Assembly (NCBI GenBank): GCA_948444845.1
Contig: CAOJVB010000015.1
Coordinates: forward strand, 1-39,287
Length of the DNA: 39,287 bases
Source: an uncultured Clostridiaceae bacterium
Lineage (GTDB): Bacteria; Bacillota; Clostridia; TANB77; CAG-508
Reading direction: 5' to 3'
In this document: one piece after another, positions 24,118 through 33,399 of the stretch
How the letters are laid out: each line of letters begins with the position of its first letter
How positions within the stretch are numbered: the stretch's first letter is position 1
Translations under genes and position numbers: made by a program
Notes under the pieces: model-generated
What the model was told of the DNA's origin: nothing
Databases searched by the model: none
The model's input: only the letters and a program-made list of their open reading frames with translations

Positions 24118-24792
24118 CTTGACTTCAAATTTGTAACCTACTCCACGTACTGTTTCTATGTATTTCCCTTTTTTCCCTAGTTTATGTCTTACTTTTTTTA
24201 TGTGGCTGTCTATTGTTCTTGAGTCTCCGTAGTAGTCGTAGTTCCATACGTTATTTAATATTTTATCTCTTGATAACGCTATTTTGTTATTGTCTATTAG
24301 ATATTTTAGTAGCTCATATTCTCTTAGGCTTAGTTCTATTTCTTTTCCGTCTACTTTTACTGTTCTTCCGTCTGTATCCATTACAATTCCGCCATATTCT
24401 TGAATATTATTTTCTTCTTTTTTTGTTCTTTTTAATATTGCCTCTACTCTTGCTACTAATATTTTAGGGCTAAATGGTTTTGATATGTATTCATCTACTC
24501 CAAGTTCAAAGCCAAATAGCTCATCTTGTTCTTCTCCTCTTGCTGTTAACATTATTATAGGAACTTTTGAAGTTTGCCTTATTTGACGAAGTACTGACCA
24601 ACCATCTAGTTTTGGCATCATTACATCTAATAAAATAATTGATATTTTATTTTTGTTTTCTTCAAACATTTTAAGTGCTTCTTCTCCATCGGCTGCTTCT
24701 AGTGTGCTATATCCTTTTTGCATTAAAAAGTCCTTTACTAATTTTCTCATTCTTGATTCGTCATCTACTATTAGAACTGTTATATCGTGCAT
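24115..24792 (-). CDS. OmpR/PhoB-family response regulator
   Basis: DNA-binding response regulator of 225 residues. The receiver domain has the acidic pair in LIVDDESRM, the phospho-acceptor Asp in IILLDVMMPKLDGW, the switch Thr in IIMLTARG, and the Lys in YISKPFSPKIL. The C-terminal winged helix (about 130-225) includes LSLREYELLKYLIDN, the recognition-helix region SRTIDSHIKKVRHKLG and VRGVGYKFEVK. All key residues are present. AGGAGGATTTGTT precedes the ATG. It is upstream of the kinase gene on the same strand but separated from it by 272 bp of hairpin DNA. Targets are unknown. Confidence 0.96.
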   Translation of the reverse strand: MHDITVLIVDDESRMRKLVKDFLMQKGYSTLEAADGEEALKMFEENKNKISIILLDVMMPKLDGWSVLRQIRQTSKVPIIMLTARGEEQDELFGFELGVDEYISKPFSPKILVARVEAILKRTKKEENNIQEYGGIVMDTDGRTVKVDGKEIELSLREYELLKYLIDNNKIALSRDKILNNVWNYDYYGDSRTIDSHIKKVRHKLGKKGKYIETVRGVGYKFEVK

Positions 24793-24820
24793 AACAAATC
24801 CTCCTATTTTTTAGTTTTTT

Positions 24821-24860
24821 AAAAGGTACTAAAGAAGATTTCTCTCTTTAAGTACCTTTT
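24821..24860 (-). terminator. Terminator of the metG transcription unit
   Basis: AAAAGGTACT and AGTACCTTTT pair perfectly, with AAAGA/TCTTT inside. The hairpin lies 118 bp past the 62-residue ORF and just upstream of the response regulator's ribosome-binding site. Confidence 0.8.
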
Positions 24861-24977
24861 ATTATATCTGTTTTTTATGTCTTTTTCGTGAATTTTTGAT
24901 ATTTTTTATGTTAGTATGCGTAATTCATTTCCTAACGATATTTTTTTATAATGTAGGGACATCTAATTTATATGCTT

Positions 24978-25166
24978 CTATACATTCCAATTTTTCAACC
25001 TATCTTTGAAACTGATATTCTCATTTTCATTTATTTGTCTTTCATTATAATTTATTTGTGGTTCTATATATTGATTTTGTTCCATACTATCTAATTGTTC
25101 TAATTTTCTTTGAACAAATGGATTTCCTAATTTTATACAGTATTCCATATGTTTTCTGTCTGACAT
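24978..25166 (-). CDS. Hypothetical 62-residue protein downstream of metG
   Basis: Not recognised. A hydrophilic, Asn/Gln/Glu-rich protein, beginning MSDRKHMEYCIKLGNPFVQR and ending in FKDRLKNWNV. Without membrane segments it is probably largely disordered, with a short helical start. ACGGAGGAAAAAATA precedes the ATG. It lies 31 bp after metG, so it is probably co-transcribed with it and ends at the terminator at 24821. No function can be assigned. Confidence 0.6.
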   Translation of the reverse strand: MSDRKHMEYCIKLGNPFVQRKLEQLDSMEQNQYIEPQINYNERQINENENISFKDRLKNWNV

Positions 25167-25197
25167 TATTTTTTCCTCCGTTTCTTGCTGCGCTTTC

Positions 25198-26781
<1,584 letters not shown>

Positions 26782-26896
26782 TTACAAATCCTCTCTTTTC
26801 TTTAATTTATATATAATTTATATATATTATTTACATTTTCCTTCTATTTAAGTATTTTACCATATTTTAGTAGGAATTACAATAAAATTAGTGCAA

Positions 26897-26946
26897 AAAA
26901 TAAAGAATATAATTTACTAGATTAGCTTTATTATATTCTTTATTTT
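26897..26946 (-). terminator. Terminator of the 26954 gene
   Basis: AAAATAAAGAATATAA and TTATATTCTTTATTTT form a perfect 16-bp stem. TTTTTTG follows on the minus strand. Confidence 0.85.
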
Positions 26947-26953
26947 ATAATTA

Positions 26954-27454
26954 TTATTTTTCTTCAACTTTTAGTATGTAATATCCTACTAAATCCAAGT
27001 CGCTCGCATATTCAGGAGTTGAGCCTAATACTCTTACTGGTCCTTCAATAAATTCTTTATGAGACCAATTTCCATCTATATTTTGCCGTGCAAAATGAAA
27101 ATCCCGAAATGGAATGTTATAAAAATAATAGCAGTCAAAAAATAGTACTACTTTCCATTCTCCTTCTTTCATTTTTTCCTCTAAGTTACTTTTTCTTACT
27201 CTTATTCCTAACACTTGCATATCTGCTACAAAAGCTTCCTCTGCTTCTTCTTTACTATTTGGTGGAGCATAATTAGATACACTTCCTAAATTATATATAT
27301 ACTCTTTGCTATGCCTATCTTCTATATAACTTGAACCAATTGCATATGCATAGCAATTACTTTCTTGATAGCAATTACGCCATTCATATTTTAATGGATA
27401 CCGGTTTTTATTTATACATTCACGTATTAATTGTATTTTTTTCTCCTTTTCCAT
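26954..27454 (-). CDS. Hypothetical protein, possible cysteine-peptidase-like fold
   Basis: A 166-residue cytoplasmic-looking protein. Two clusters are suggestive: ESNCYAYAIGSS near residue 33, a Cys at the start of a helix as in papain-like or NlpC-like enzymes; and RDFHFARQNIDGNWSHKEF near residue 117, a His in a strand followed by W-S-H-K. The pattern C...DFHF.RQ..DG.WSHK is seen in proteins of unknown function. A Cys-His hydrolase is inferred but not proven; no signal peptide or partner gene supports a role. TAGGAGGTAGTAT precedes the ATG. It is a single-gene unit with its own terminator. Confidence 0.6.
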   Translation of the reverse strand: MEKEKKIQLIRECINKNRYPLKYEWRNCYQESNCYAYAIGSSYIEDRHSKEYIYNLGSVSNYAPPNSKEEAEEAFVADMQVLGIRVRKSNLEEKMKEGEWKVVLFFDCYYFYNIPFRDFHFARQNIDGNWSHKEFIEGPVRVLGSTPEYASDLDLVGYYILKVEEK

Positions 27455-27702
27455 ATACTACCTCCTAAAAATAAATATATTGTTAAAAGATAACCTTCTA
27501 TAAATGTTTTTTCTAAAGGTCTTTAAATATTTGGATATTGGTCATTCTACCATATTTTACATAAATGTACAAGGCTTTTTATATTTTTATTTTAATTGTT
27601 TTGGAAATATTTAGGAAAGAAACTCCTAAAATTTTGAATAGATTTAAATTTTTTAGTAAATTTATAGTGTATTGATTTTCTATTATTTACTCTTCTACTA
27701 TA

Positions 27703-28029
27703 TTACAATAAGTTATTTTCTATATAATTTCTTCCATTATAATACATGTGTGCAATAAATACTACATTTTCTTCTTCATCTATTGTATATAGTATTATAT
27801 AGTTTTTTATAACAATTTTTCTATAATTTCTTTTTAGTTCATCTGACTTTTTAAGCTCAATATGTATTTTCGGATAATATTTTAATTTTTGTACTTCTTC
27901 TTCGACTTCTTTCATTAAGTCTTTAGCTGCACCAACAGCATATAGTTCTTCTGATATGTATTCATATATTCTATTTATTTCTCTATATGCTGTTGGTGTA
28001 ATTATTACTTTATATTTATTAGTATCCAT
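27703..28029 (-). CDS. RelE/ParE-superfamily toxin
   Basis: A 108-residue type II toxin candidate. It has the superfamily pattern: an N-terminal strand YKVIITPTAYREINRIYEYI with a long helix, the middle region KYYPKIHIELKKSDELK, and the C-terminal strands YRKIVIKNYIILYTIDEEEN and VVFIAHMYYNGRNY. RelE members cleave mRNA in the ribosome, and ParE members inhibit gyrase. The motifs here do not settle which. Its ATG overlaps the antitoxin gene by 11 bp, the usual antitoxin-first coupling. Confidence 0.9.
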   Translation of the reverse strand: MDTNKYKVIITPTAYREINRIYEYISEELYAVGAAKDLMKEVEEEVQKLKYYPKIHIELKKSDELKRNYRKIVIKNYIILYTIDEEENVVFIAHMYYNGRNYIENNLL

Positions 28030-28258
28030 ATTTCTGTCTCAACTCCTTAAACGCAATGTCAGATTCAATTCCTTCTCTGTTTTCAATTTCTTGTTCTAAT
28101 TTCTTTAATTTTTTTATTACATCTTTTTCTATATTTTCTTTAGTATATTCTTCCATACTCATAACAATTACATTATTTTTATTATTCTTACTGATTACTA
28201 TTTCACCATATTCTTCTACTGCTGTTTCTAGATTCTTCATATTTATTAATTGTCTCAT
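28019..28258 (-). CDS. Phd/YefM-family antitoxin
   Basis: A 79-residue antitoxin that should bind the downstream toxin and repress their shared promoter. The N-terminal half (VEEYGEIVISKNNKNNVIVM, then SMEEYTKENIEK) is the Phd/YefM DNA-binding fold. The C-terminal helix with LKKLEQEIENREG and AFKELRQKYGY is the toxin-binding tail. AGAGGGAATAAAT precedes the ATG. It is distinct from the antitoxin domain fused to HAM1 at 20762-21077. Confidence 0.88.
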   Translation of the reverse strand: MRQLINMKNLETAVEEYGEIVISKNNKNNVIVMSMEEYTKENIEKDVIKKLKKLEQEIENREGIESDIAFKELRQKYGY

Positions 28259-28609
28259 ATTTATTCCCTCTTTCTTTTTTTCTAATAGTATAACACAATT
28301 TTATTATATTTTTACTACCTTATAACAATATTTTTATTTTTTTGTAATATCTTATTAATGCCTTTTTATATTAACATAAAATTATTTTAACTTCAATAGC
28401 AAACTTTAAGAAGTTTTGTCGAATATGTATTTAAAATAATATTTTTAATCTTCTTCATTTTAAATTCTATTCCTACATATAACTTTTTTCTTCTCATTTT
28501 CTAAATTCCATAATATTTTTCGAAAATATTACAAATATATATAATATATTAATTCAATTTTACTTTTCAGTTTCTGTAAACTTAAACTTGTAAATGCTAT
28601 ATTGACTTT
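28259..28609. other. Divergent intergenic region between antitoxin and XRE genes
   Basis: AT-rich region holding the promoters of both divergent genes. A TATACT on the minus strand just upstream of the antitoxin is a possible -10, but no convincing -35 was found. No other gene or repeat was seen. Confidence 0.45.
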
Positions 28610-28623
28610 AGGTTTCTAAACCT
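28610..28623. promoter_or_regulatory. Candidate operator of the XRE regulator
   Basis: AGGTTT-CT-AAACCT is a perfect palindrome 27 bp upstream of the XRE start codon, where an autoregulatory site would be expected. No second copy was noticed in the window. Confidence 0.35.
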
Positions 28624-28649
28624 TAATTTTATTGAAAGGAATGAATTTT

Positions 28650-28982
28650 ATGGCAGTTGATTACAGCGTTATTGGAGAAAGAATTAAAAATGCTAGAAAA
28701 GCTTGTAATATGACTCAAGAAAATTTATCTGAAAAGATGGATGTTTCTATAGCTTTTTTAAGTAGAATTGAAAGAGGTAGTTCTCAAATTAATTTGAAAA
28801 GATTGAGCCAAATTTGTGAGATTTTAGGTATTTCAGAGGGTGAAATTTTAAATGGTACTTGTTCTGATTCTCCTGTATATCTTTCTAATGAATTTGCAAT
28901 TCTATTACAAAATTGTTCTTCTAGTAAACAAAGGTTAATATATGATGTTGCTAAAGTTATAGCTGAATCAAAAGAACAATAA
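28650..28982 (+). CDS. XRE-family transcriptional regulator
   Basis: A 110-residue protein with a Cro/C1-type helix-turn-helix at about residues 6-62 (IGERIKNARKACNMTQENLS, IAFLSRIERGSSQINLKRL, CEILGISEGEILNG). A C-terminal part of about 45 residues follows (LLQNCSSSKQRLIYDVAKVI), as in small clostridial regulators of the SinR/Sin-like type. The ATG at 28650 is chosen because AAAGGA lies 9 bases upstream; an upstream TTG at 28632 has no site. It is not linked to a prophage or biosynthetic cluster here, so targets are unknown. It ends before a strong terminator. Confidence 0.88.
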   Translation: MAVDYSVIGERIKNARKACNMTQENLSEKMDVSIAFLSRIERGSSQINLKRLSQICEILGISEGEILNGTCSDSPVYLSNEFAILLQNCSSSKQRLIYDVAKVIAESKEQ

Positions 28983-29079
28983 TGTGATAATTATTAAGTA
29001 AAACTAGTTACATTTTACTTATCACCTATTGGGGAATTCTCATTAAAAGAATTTTATTTTTCTTATAGGATAAAAAAGC

Positions 29080-29126
29080 AAAGATATAAGTAAACTTAAA
29101 ATAGCAGTGTTTACTTATATCTTTTA
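29080..29126 (+). terminator. Terminator-like hairpin after the XRE gene
   Basis: AAAGATATAAGTAAAC and GTTTACTTATATCTTT form a perfect 16-bp stem. A smaller hairpin (GTGATAA...TTATCAC) sits directly after the stop at 28983. Confidence 0.75.
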
Positions 29127-29220
29127 ATCTATATGAAAAACAATATATTGTTTATATTATATATTATGTATCTTTTGCTTTTTTTGTGAATGCTATTATT
29201 ATATTTTGGATAATTATAGT

Positions 29221-29343
29221 GTCAATGGGGACGGAGCTTTTTGACAATATAATTGTCATTAGGGACACTCCTCATATTTTATTTCTGATTAAGGTCTGTC
29301 CCTTTTGACAAAAAAATTGTCAAAAATCTCCGTCCCTATTGAC
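29221..29343. repeat. Nested palindrome with GGGGACGGAG core, copy 1
   Basis: GTCAATGGGGACGGAG pairs with CTCCGTCCCTATTGAC at the ends. Inside, TTGACAAT/ATTGTCA and AGGGACA/TGTCCCT form further stems. The right arm supplies the last codons and TAG stop of trmB. It occupies the end of the 353-bp gap after the XRE gene. Confidence 0.88.
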
Positions 29344-29998
29344 ATTTTTTTGCAATTAATGCTTTTATTTTTATGCCTTGCTCTGTAAACATTTTTTCAT
29401 GTTCTGTCTGTATATTTTCCCAAAAGTTTGGTTCACTTTCCAAATCATATGTATATTTTTCTATTTCAAATCCACTTTCTTTAAAGTATATTAAGCTATC
29501 ATTAAATAAACCGTCATCATCTGTTTTAAAGTAAACTTCTCCACCTTCTACTAATATTTCTTTGTATTTTTCTAGTTGCCTTGTGTGTGTTAGCCTTTTT
29601 TTATGATGTTTTCCTCGTGGCCAAGGGTTACAAAAGTTTATATATATTCTTTCTACTTTATCTTCTTTATCTAATATTAAAAATATTCTTTCTATATCGT
29701 GTCTTGTTAAATATACATTTTCTATTTCCTTTTTATTTTCTTTATATGTGCTTTCTATGTTTCTTTTTGCTAAGCCTAACATTGCATCTACTAAATCTAC
29801 TGCTAAGTAATTTATTTTTTCATTTTTTACTGCTAAGTTTGCTATAAAGCTTCCTTTTCCACATCCTAATTCTATATGAAATGGTGCTTCATTTTTATAT
29901 AAAGTTTTCCACTTTTGTTTATAGTCTTGTGGATTATCTATATAAAATTTACTTGCTTCTAATTCTGGCCTTGCCCATGGTTTATAACGTATTCTCAT
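29336..29998 (-). CDS. trmB: tRNA (guanine-N7-)-methyltransferase
   Basis: Methylates G46 in the variable loop of tRNAs using S-adenosylmethionine. The 220-residue protein starts with the family's MRIRYKPWARPELEASKFYI. The SAM-binding motif is FHIELGCGKGSFI (about 41-53), followed by the acidic LAVDLVDAM. The catalytic/tRNA-binding block NFCNPWPRGKHHKKRLTH (about residues 122-139) and YFKTDDDGLF complete the family pattern. TAAGGAGAAATAG precedes the ATG. It follows the J-domain gene by 24 bp. The final residues CQ and the stop come from the palindrome at 29221. Confidence 0.96.
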   Translation of the reverse strand: MRIRYKPWARPELEASKFYIDNPQDYKQKWKTLYKNEAPFHIELGCGKGSFIANLAVKNEKINYLAVDLVDAMLGLAKRNIESTYKENKKEIENVYLTRHDIERIFLILDKEDKVERIYINFCNPWPRGKHHKKRLTHTRQLEKYKEILVEGGEVYFKTDDDGLFNDSLIYFKESGFEIEKYTYDLESEPNFWENIQTEHEKMFTEQGIKIKALIAKKCQ

Positions 29999-30022
29999 AT
30001 CTATTTCTCCTTATATTTTTAT

Positions 30023-30718
30023 TTATTTTTTGCTAAATATTGCTTTAAAAAATTCTCCTATTCCTTGTACTAAGCCTATTACTATTCTTGAAATAATATC
30101 TATTATAATTCTTATTATCTTGTTGTTCTCATATGTTTCTACAAGTATTTTATGTGTAGGTGGAAAAAACCATAGTATTATACAAATTATTATTATAATT
30201 CCAAGCACTTCTAATAATTTGATTGTTTTTTTTAACGACCACCTTTCTTTTACATGATATCCTAGGCTTCTTAAGTAGTTTCTATATATTCTTTCATTTT
30301 GTTGTTGGTACTGTCTTTGTAATTTCTCTTCTTCTCTTCTTCTATTTCTTATTTCTTCCTTTGTTAGTGGTGCTTGATTTTGATAATGATAACTATTATA
30401 ATTGCTAGTTTTTTGTGTCTTTTCATAATTACTATTTTGCTGATTTCTTACCCTTTGGTTATTTATTCTATTTATTTCTTCTTGCATTTGTAATTTGAGT
30501 TCTTCTTCAAGCTTTATATCATATTCTTTTTTTCTTGTATCATCTGATAATACTTCATAAGCTTCATTTATAAGTTTCATTTTTTGTTCTGCTTGTTTTC
30601 TATTTTCTTCTTTTTGTAAGTCTGGATGATATTTTTTTGCAAGAACCTTATATGCTTTTTCAATTACTTCTCTTGAAGCATTTTTGCTTACTTCTAATAT
30701 TTCATAGTAGTTATTCAT
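30023..30718 (-). CDS. Membrane-anchored J-domain protein
   Basis: A DnaJ-type co-chaperone of 231 residues. The J domain (1-70) has HPD in [10 protein letters not shown] and helix IV near [14 protein letters not shown]. It lacks the Gly/Phe, zinc-finger and C-terminal peptide-binding domains of DnaJ itself. A long Gln/Asn/Arg-rich helical linker (75-160) leads to two hydrophobic segments, [14 protein letters not shown] and [20 protein letters not shown], so it should sit at the membrane with the J domain in the cytoplasm, recruiting Hsp70 there. TTAGGAGCAATAA precedes the ATG. It is the first gene of a unit with trmB. Confidence 0.88.
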   Translation of the reverse strand: MNNYYEILEVSKNASREVIEKAYKVLAKKYHPDLQKEENRKQAEQKMKLINEAYEVLSDDTRKKEYDIKLEEELKLQMQEEINRINNQRVRNQQNSNYEKTQKTSNYNSYHYQNQAPLTKEEIRNRRREEEKLQRQYQQQNERIYRNYLRSLGYHVKERWSLKKTIKLLEVLGIIIIICIILWFFPPTHKILVETYENNKIIRIIIDIISRIVIGLVQGIGEFFKAIFSKK

Positions 30719-30891
30719 TTATTGCTCCTAACTATTATTTTTTGTTACTATACGCAGTTAATAATATAGACAAAAATAAGCTTATGAGTTCTGAATAGTA
30801 ACACTTTTTTGCTATTATACCATTAATATTCTAAAAAGGATAGTATTTTATTCAAAATTGTGTTATAATGCTTTTCACGAGGTGATTAATA

Positions 30892-31428
30892 ATGAAACTT
30901 ACATCAGATGATAAAACTTTAGCTGAAAATAAAGTTTTAGTTTTATACATATTAAATAAAATAGGCAAACCTATTTCTAATGATTCCCTTTTAAATTTAG
31001 TTTTATCAGTTACTGATATGAACTATTTCTATTTTCAACAATTTTTATTAGATTTATTAGAAAAAGGTTATATTGTTAGTTCTACTAATGATGGGCACAC
31101 TTTATATAATATCACTAATTTTGGCAAAGAAACTTTGGAGCTTACTCAAGATATTTTGCCTGGTATTATAAAACTTAGAGTAGACGCTAATTTTAAAGAT
31201 GAATTAGATACTTTTGAAAATAAACATTCTATTATTGCAGAATATACATTAAATAGTGATAATAGTTATAATATTACTTGTAAAATAATAGATTCTAATG
31301 ATACTGTTTTTGAAGTACGAACGTTTGCAGGTTCCAGAGAGCAAGCAAAGGAAATTGTTGATAATTGGAACGAGAATGCTGATAAAATGTACCCCGCTAT
31401 TTTAGATATATTAACTAACAAAAATTAA
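30892..31428 (+). CDS. DUF4364 family protein
   Basis: A 178-residue cytoplasmic protein of a family found mainly in Clostridia. Residues 1-85 resemble a winged helix-turn-helix: LAENKVLVLYILNKIGKPIS, DLLEKGYIVSS, then a wing GHTLYNITNFG. The remainder is a mixed alpha/beta domain. A DNA-binding or regulatory role is likely from the fold, but no target is known. GAGGTGATTAAT precedes the ATG, and a TATAAT sits about 30 bp upstream at the likely -10. It converges with the uracil-DNA glycosylase gene across a large palindrome. Confidence 0.85.
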   Translation: MKLTSDDKTLAENKVLVLYILNKIGKPISNDSLLNLVLSVTDMNYFYFQQFLLDLLEKGYIVSSTNDGHTLYNITNFGKETLELTQDILPGIIKLRVDANFKDELDTFENKHSIIAEYTLNSDNSYNITCKIIDSNDTVFEVRTFAGSREQAKEIVDNWNENADKMYPAILDILTNKN

Positions 31429-31547
31429 AAAATGAACTGTAAAAAAGTTGTCAAAAGAGACGGGGCAAATTGACACATTGAGGAGTGTCAATTTGCTCCG
31501 TCCCTTTTCAACAGTCCTTTTTAACAACTTTTTTACAGTTCATTTTT
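31428..31547. repeat. Large palindrome with GACGGGGC core between convergent genes, copy 2
   Basis: Outer arms 31428-31451 and 31524-31547 are perfect 24-bp inverted repeats (AAAAATGAACTGTAAAAAAG...). An inner stem pairs GACGGGGCAAATTGACAC with GTGTCAATTTGCTCCGTC, with one wobble. The right outer arm is the coding end of the glycosylase (KNEL, stop). The left arm begins at the DUF4364 stop. It can act as a two-way terminator. Confidence 0.9.
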
Positions 31548-32090
31548 CAATTCTTTTTTTGCTTCTTTTAAGTCTTTCCAAAATTCTATTTTTTTGTTTT
31601 CATCTCTTAATAGTGCTGCTGGGTGCCAAGTTGGCATATATTTTATTCCTTTCTTTTCAATCCATTTCCCTCTTGTTGCTGTTATTCCATATTCTTTTCC
31701 TAATATGTTTTTTAGTGCAGTACTTCCTAGTAACACTATTATTTTAGGCTTTACTAATATAACTTGGTTTCGTAAATAATTTAAACATGCTGTTGCTTCA
31801 TCTTCTTCTGGCACTCTGTTTTGTGGTGGTCTACACTTAACAATATTTGCTATATATACTTCTTCCCTGTTTATTCCCAAGCCTTTAAAAGCTTCATTCA
31901 TAAGTTTTCCTGCTTTTCCTACAAATGGTATCCCTTCTTTATCTTCATCTGCTCCTGGTCCTTCTCCTATAAACATTAGGTCTGCCTCTTTATTCCCCTG
32001 ACCAAAAACTATGTTATTTCTATTATTGCATAATTTGCATTTTTTACATCCTTCTATGCTTTTTTCTAGTTCTTCCCAATTATCGTACAT
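31533..32090 (-). CDS. Family 4 uracil-DNA glycosylase
   Basis: Removes uracil from DNA in base-excision repair. The 185-residue protein has the four iron-sulfur cysteines of family 4 (C15, C18, C86, C102), motif A GEGPGADEDKEGIPFVGKAG (residues 42-61), NIVKCRPPQNR, and motif B WHPAALLR. AAAAAGGAGAAAAAT precedes the ATG. Families 4 and 5 are related; the GEGPG-D-E pattern and length favour family 4. Its last codons lie in the palindrome at 31428. Confidence 0.95.
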   Translation of the reverse strand: MYDNWEELEKSIEGCKKCKLCNNRNNIVFGQGNKEADLMFIGEGPGADEDKEGIPFVGKAGKLMNEAFKGLGINREEVYIANIVKCRPPQNRVPEEDEATACLNYLRNQVILVKPKIIVLLGSTALKNILGKEYGITATRGKWIEKKGIKYMPTWHPAALLRDENKKIEFWKDLKEAKKELKNEL

Positions 32091-32174
32091 ATTTTTCTCC
32101 TTTTTGAAGTAAAAGCTAATATTTAAAGATTGGATAAGCTATGCTCCCCCTACAATTCTTTTTTCCTTTTACTC

Positions 32175-33087
32175 CTATTTCACACACTTTTCTAATAGTT
32201 CTATTCTTATTTCTTTTTTTGTATCTATTTTTGCTTTTGTTCCTATTGGTATTACCATTTTTCTGTCAGTATGACCAAAGTTATTTGACTTTATAATTGG
32301 AAAATTATATTCACCATCTAAAGTATCTAATAATATTTTTTCTAGTGGCACTTCCCCTTCATAATTTCCAACCCATATTCCTTTTATTTTATCAAATACC
32401 CTATTTTGCTTCATTTTATATAAATAATTACTTACCATTTCAGCATCGGCTTCATAAGCAAGCTCTTCTATGAATAATATTTTATCTGTAAAGTCTATAT
32501 TATACTTTCCTGAGCATAAGTTTGAAGTTAAGAATAAATTTCCTCCTATCAATTTTCCTTCTGATATACCTTCTTTTATGCAATAAAATTCATCATCACT
32601 TTCTGCTAGGTTAGTTTTTCCTAATTCAAACCTATTTATAACTTGTTTATAACTATATTGCGTTTCCCATGAAGTTAGTGATTTAAAAGTAGGTCCATTA
32701 AATGTAACAAGTCCTGTCTTTTCTGATATCATATTTAAAATTGATGTTGAATCACTAAAGCCACATAGTATTTTTGGATTTTGTTTTATTAGTTGATAAT
32801 CTAAATATTCAAAAGTAGAATTTGAATTTGCTCCTCCGAGTAGCACAAAATATTGCCTTTATTTCTGGGTTTGCAAACATGTTATTTATATCTTCTGCTT
32901 TTTCTTTAGCTGTAGCACCATAGCCTAATGAATTTTTAAATACATTTTTTCCAAAAACTATTTCAAATCCTGAAACTTCCATTAATGTTATTGAATTATT
33001 TATATCTTCTAGCTTATCCTCTGTAATTGGAGAAGATGGAGCTATTATTCCTATTTTATCTTTCTTTTTTAATCTATTTGGTATCAT
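32175..33087 (-). pseudogene. S66-family LD-carboxypeptidase (MccF-like), frameshifted
   Basis: Serine peptidase family that trims tetrapeptides from murein or cleaves microcin C7-like amides. The N-terminal part (KKKDKIGIIAPSSPITEDKL, to NPEIKAIFCAT) runs in one frame to 32848. The rest continues in another frame as GGANSNSTFEYLDYQLIKQN, the nucleophile motif GFSDSTS, the Glu in FIEELAYEAD and the His in NFGHTDRKM. Inserting two bases (CTCGG back to something like CTATCGG) would give the family's AT-I-GG-x-x-SN sequence and a 304-residue enzyme, the normal length. It is decayed or a base-call error. A weak GAAGTGAAAAT precedes the ATG. Confidence 0.87.
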
Positions 33088-33169
33088 ATTTTCACTTCAC
33101 TTTCTTCTTTAGCTATATTACTACATATGTGTAATTTTTTCAAGATAAAATTTCTTATAAGTCAATGGG

Positions 33170-33270
33170 AAGCCAATGGGGACGGAGATTTTTGGCTGTT
33201 TTTAACTTAGTATTCTAAATTTTTTTGAAATTTAATAAAAACAGCCAAAAATCTCCGTCCCCATTGGCTT
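33170..33270. repeat. 35-bp perfect inverted repeat with GGGGACGGAG core, copy 3
   Basis: Positions 33170-33204 (AAGCCAATGGGGACGGAG...) are the exact complement of 33236-33270, around a 31-nt AT-rich loop. A GTCAATGGGA word precedes it. It lies between the S66 gene and the acyl-CoA synthetase promoter, in a 312-bp gap. Confidence 0.92.
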
Positions 33271-33316
33271 TTCTTTTTCCTGCAAAATTCCAGCAAAATC
33301 AGACATTTTTTCGCCC

Positions 33317-33345
33317 TTGCAATTTTCATATTCTTCGTATATAAT
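33317..33345 (+). promoter_or_regulatory. Promoter of the acyl-CoA synthetase gene
   Basis: TTGCAA (33317-33322), 17 bp, and a perfect TATAAT (33340-33345), giving a leader of about 48 nt. Confidence 0.75.
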
Positions 33346-33399
33346 CGTACTATTATTATAATAAAGTATAAAACTTTATTTTAAGGAGATGAATTTATT

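Noticed and set aside
26782..26953. T-box or S-box leader for metG
   Set aside because: No T-box consensus, antiterminator or SAM-I-like stem set could be found in the short upstream region.
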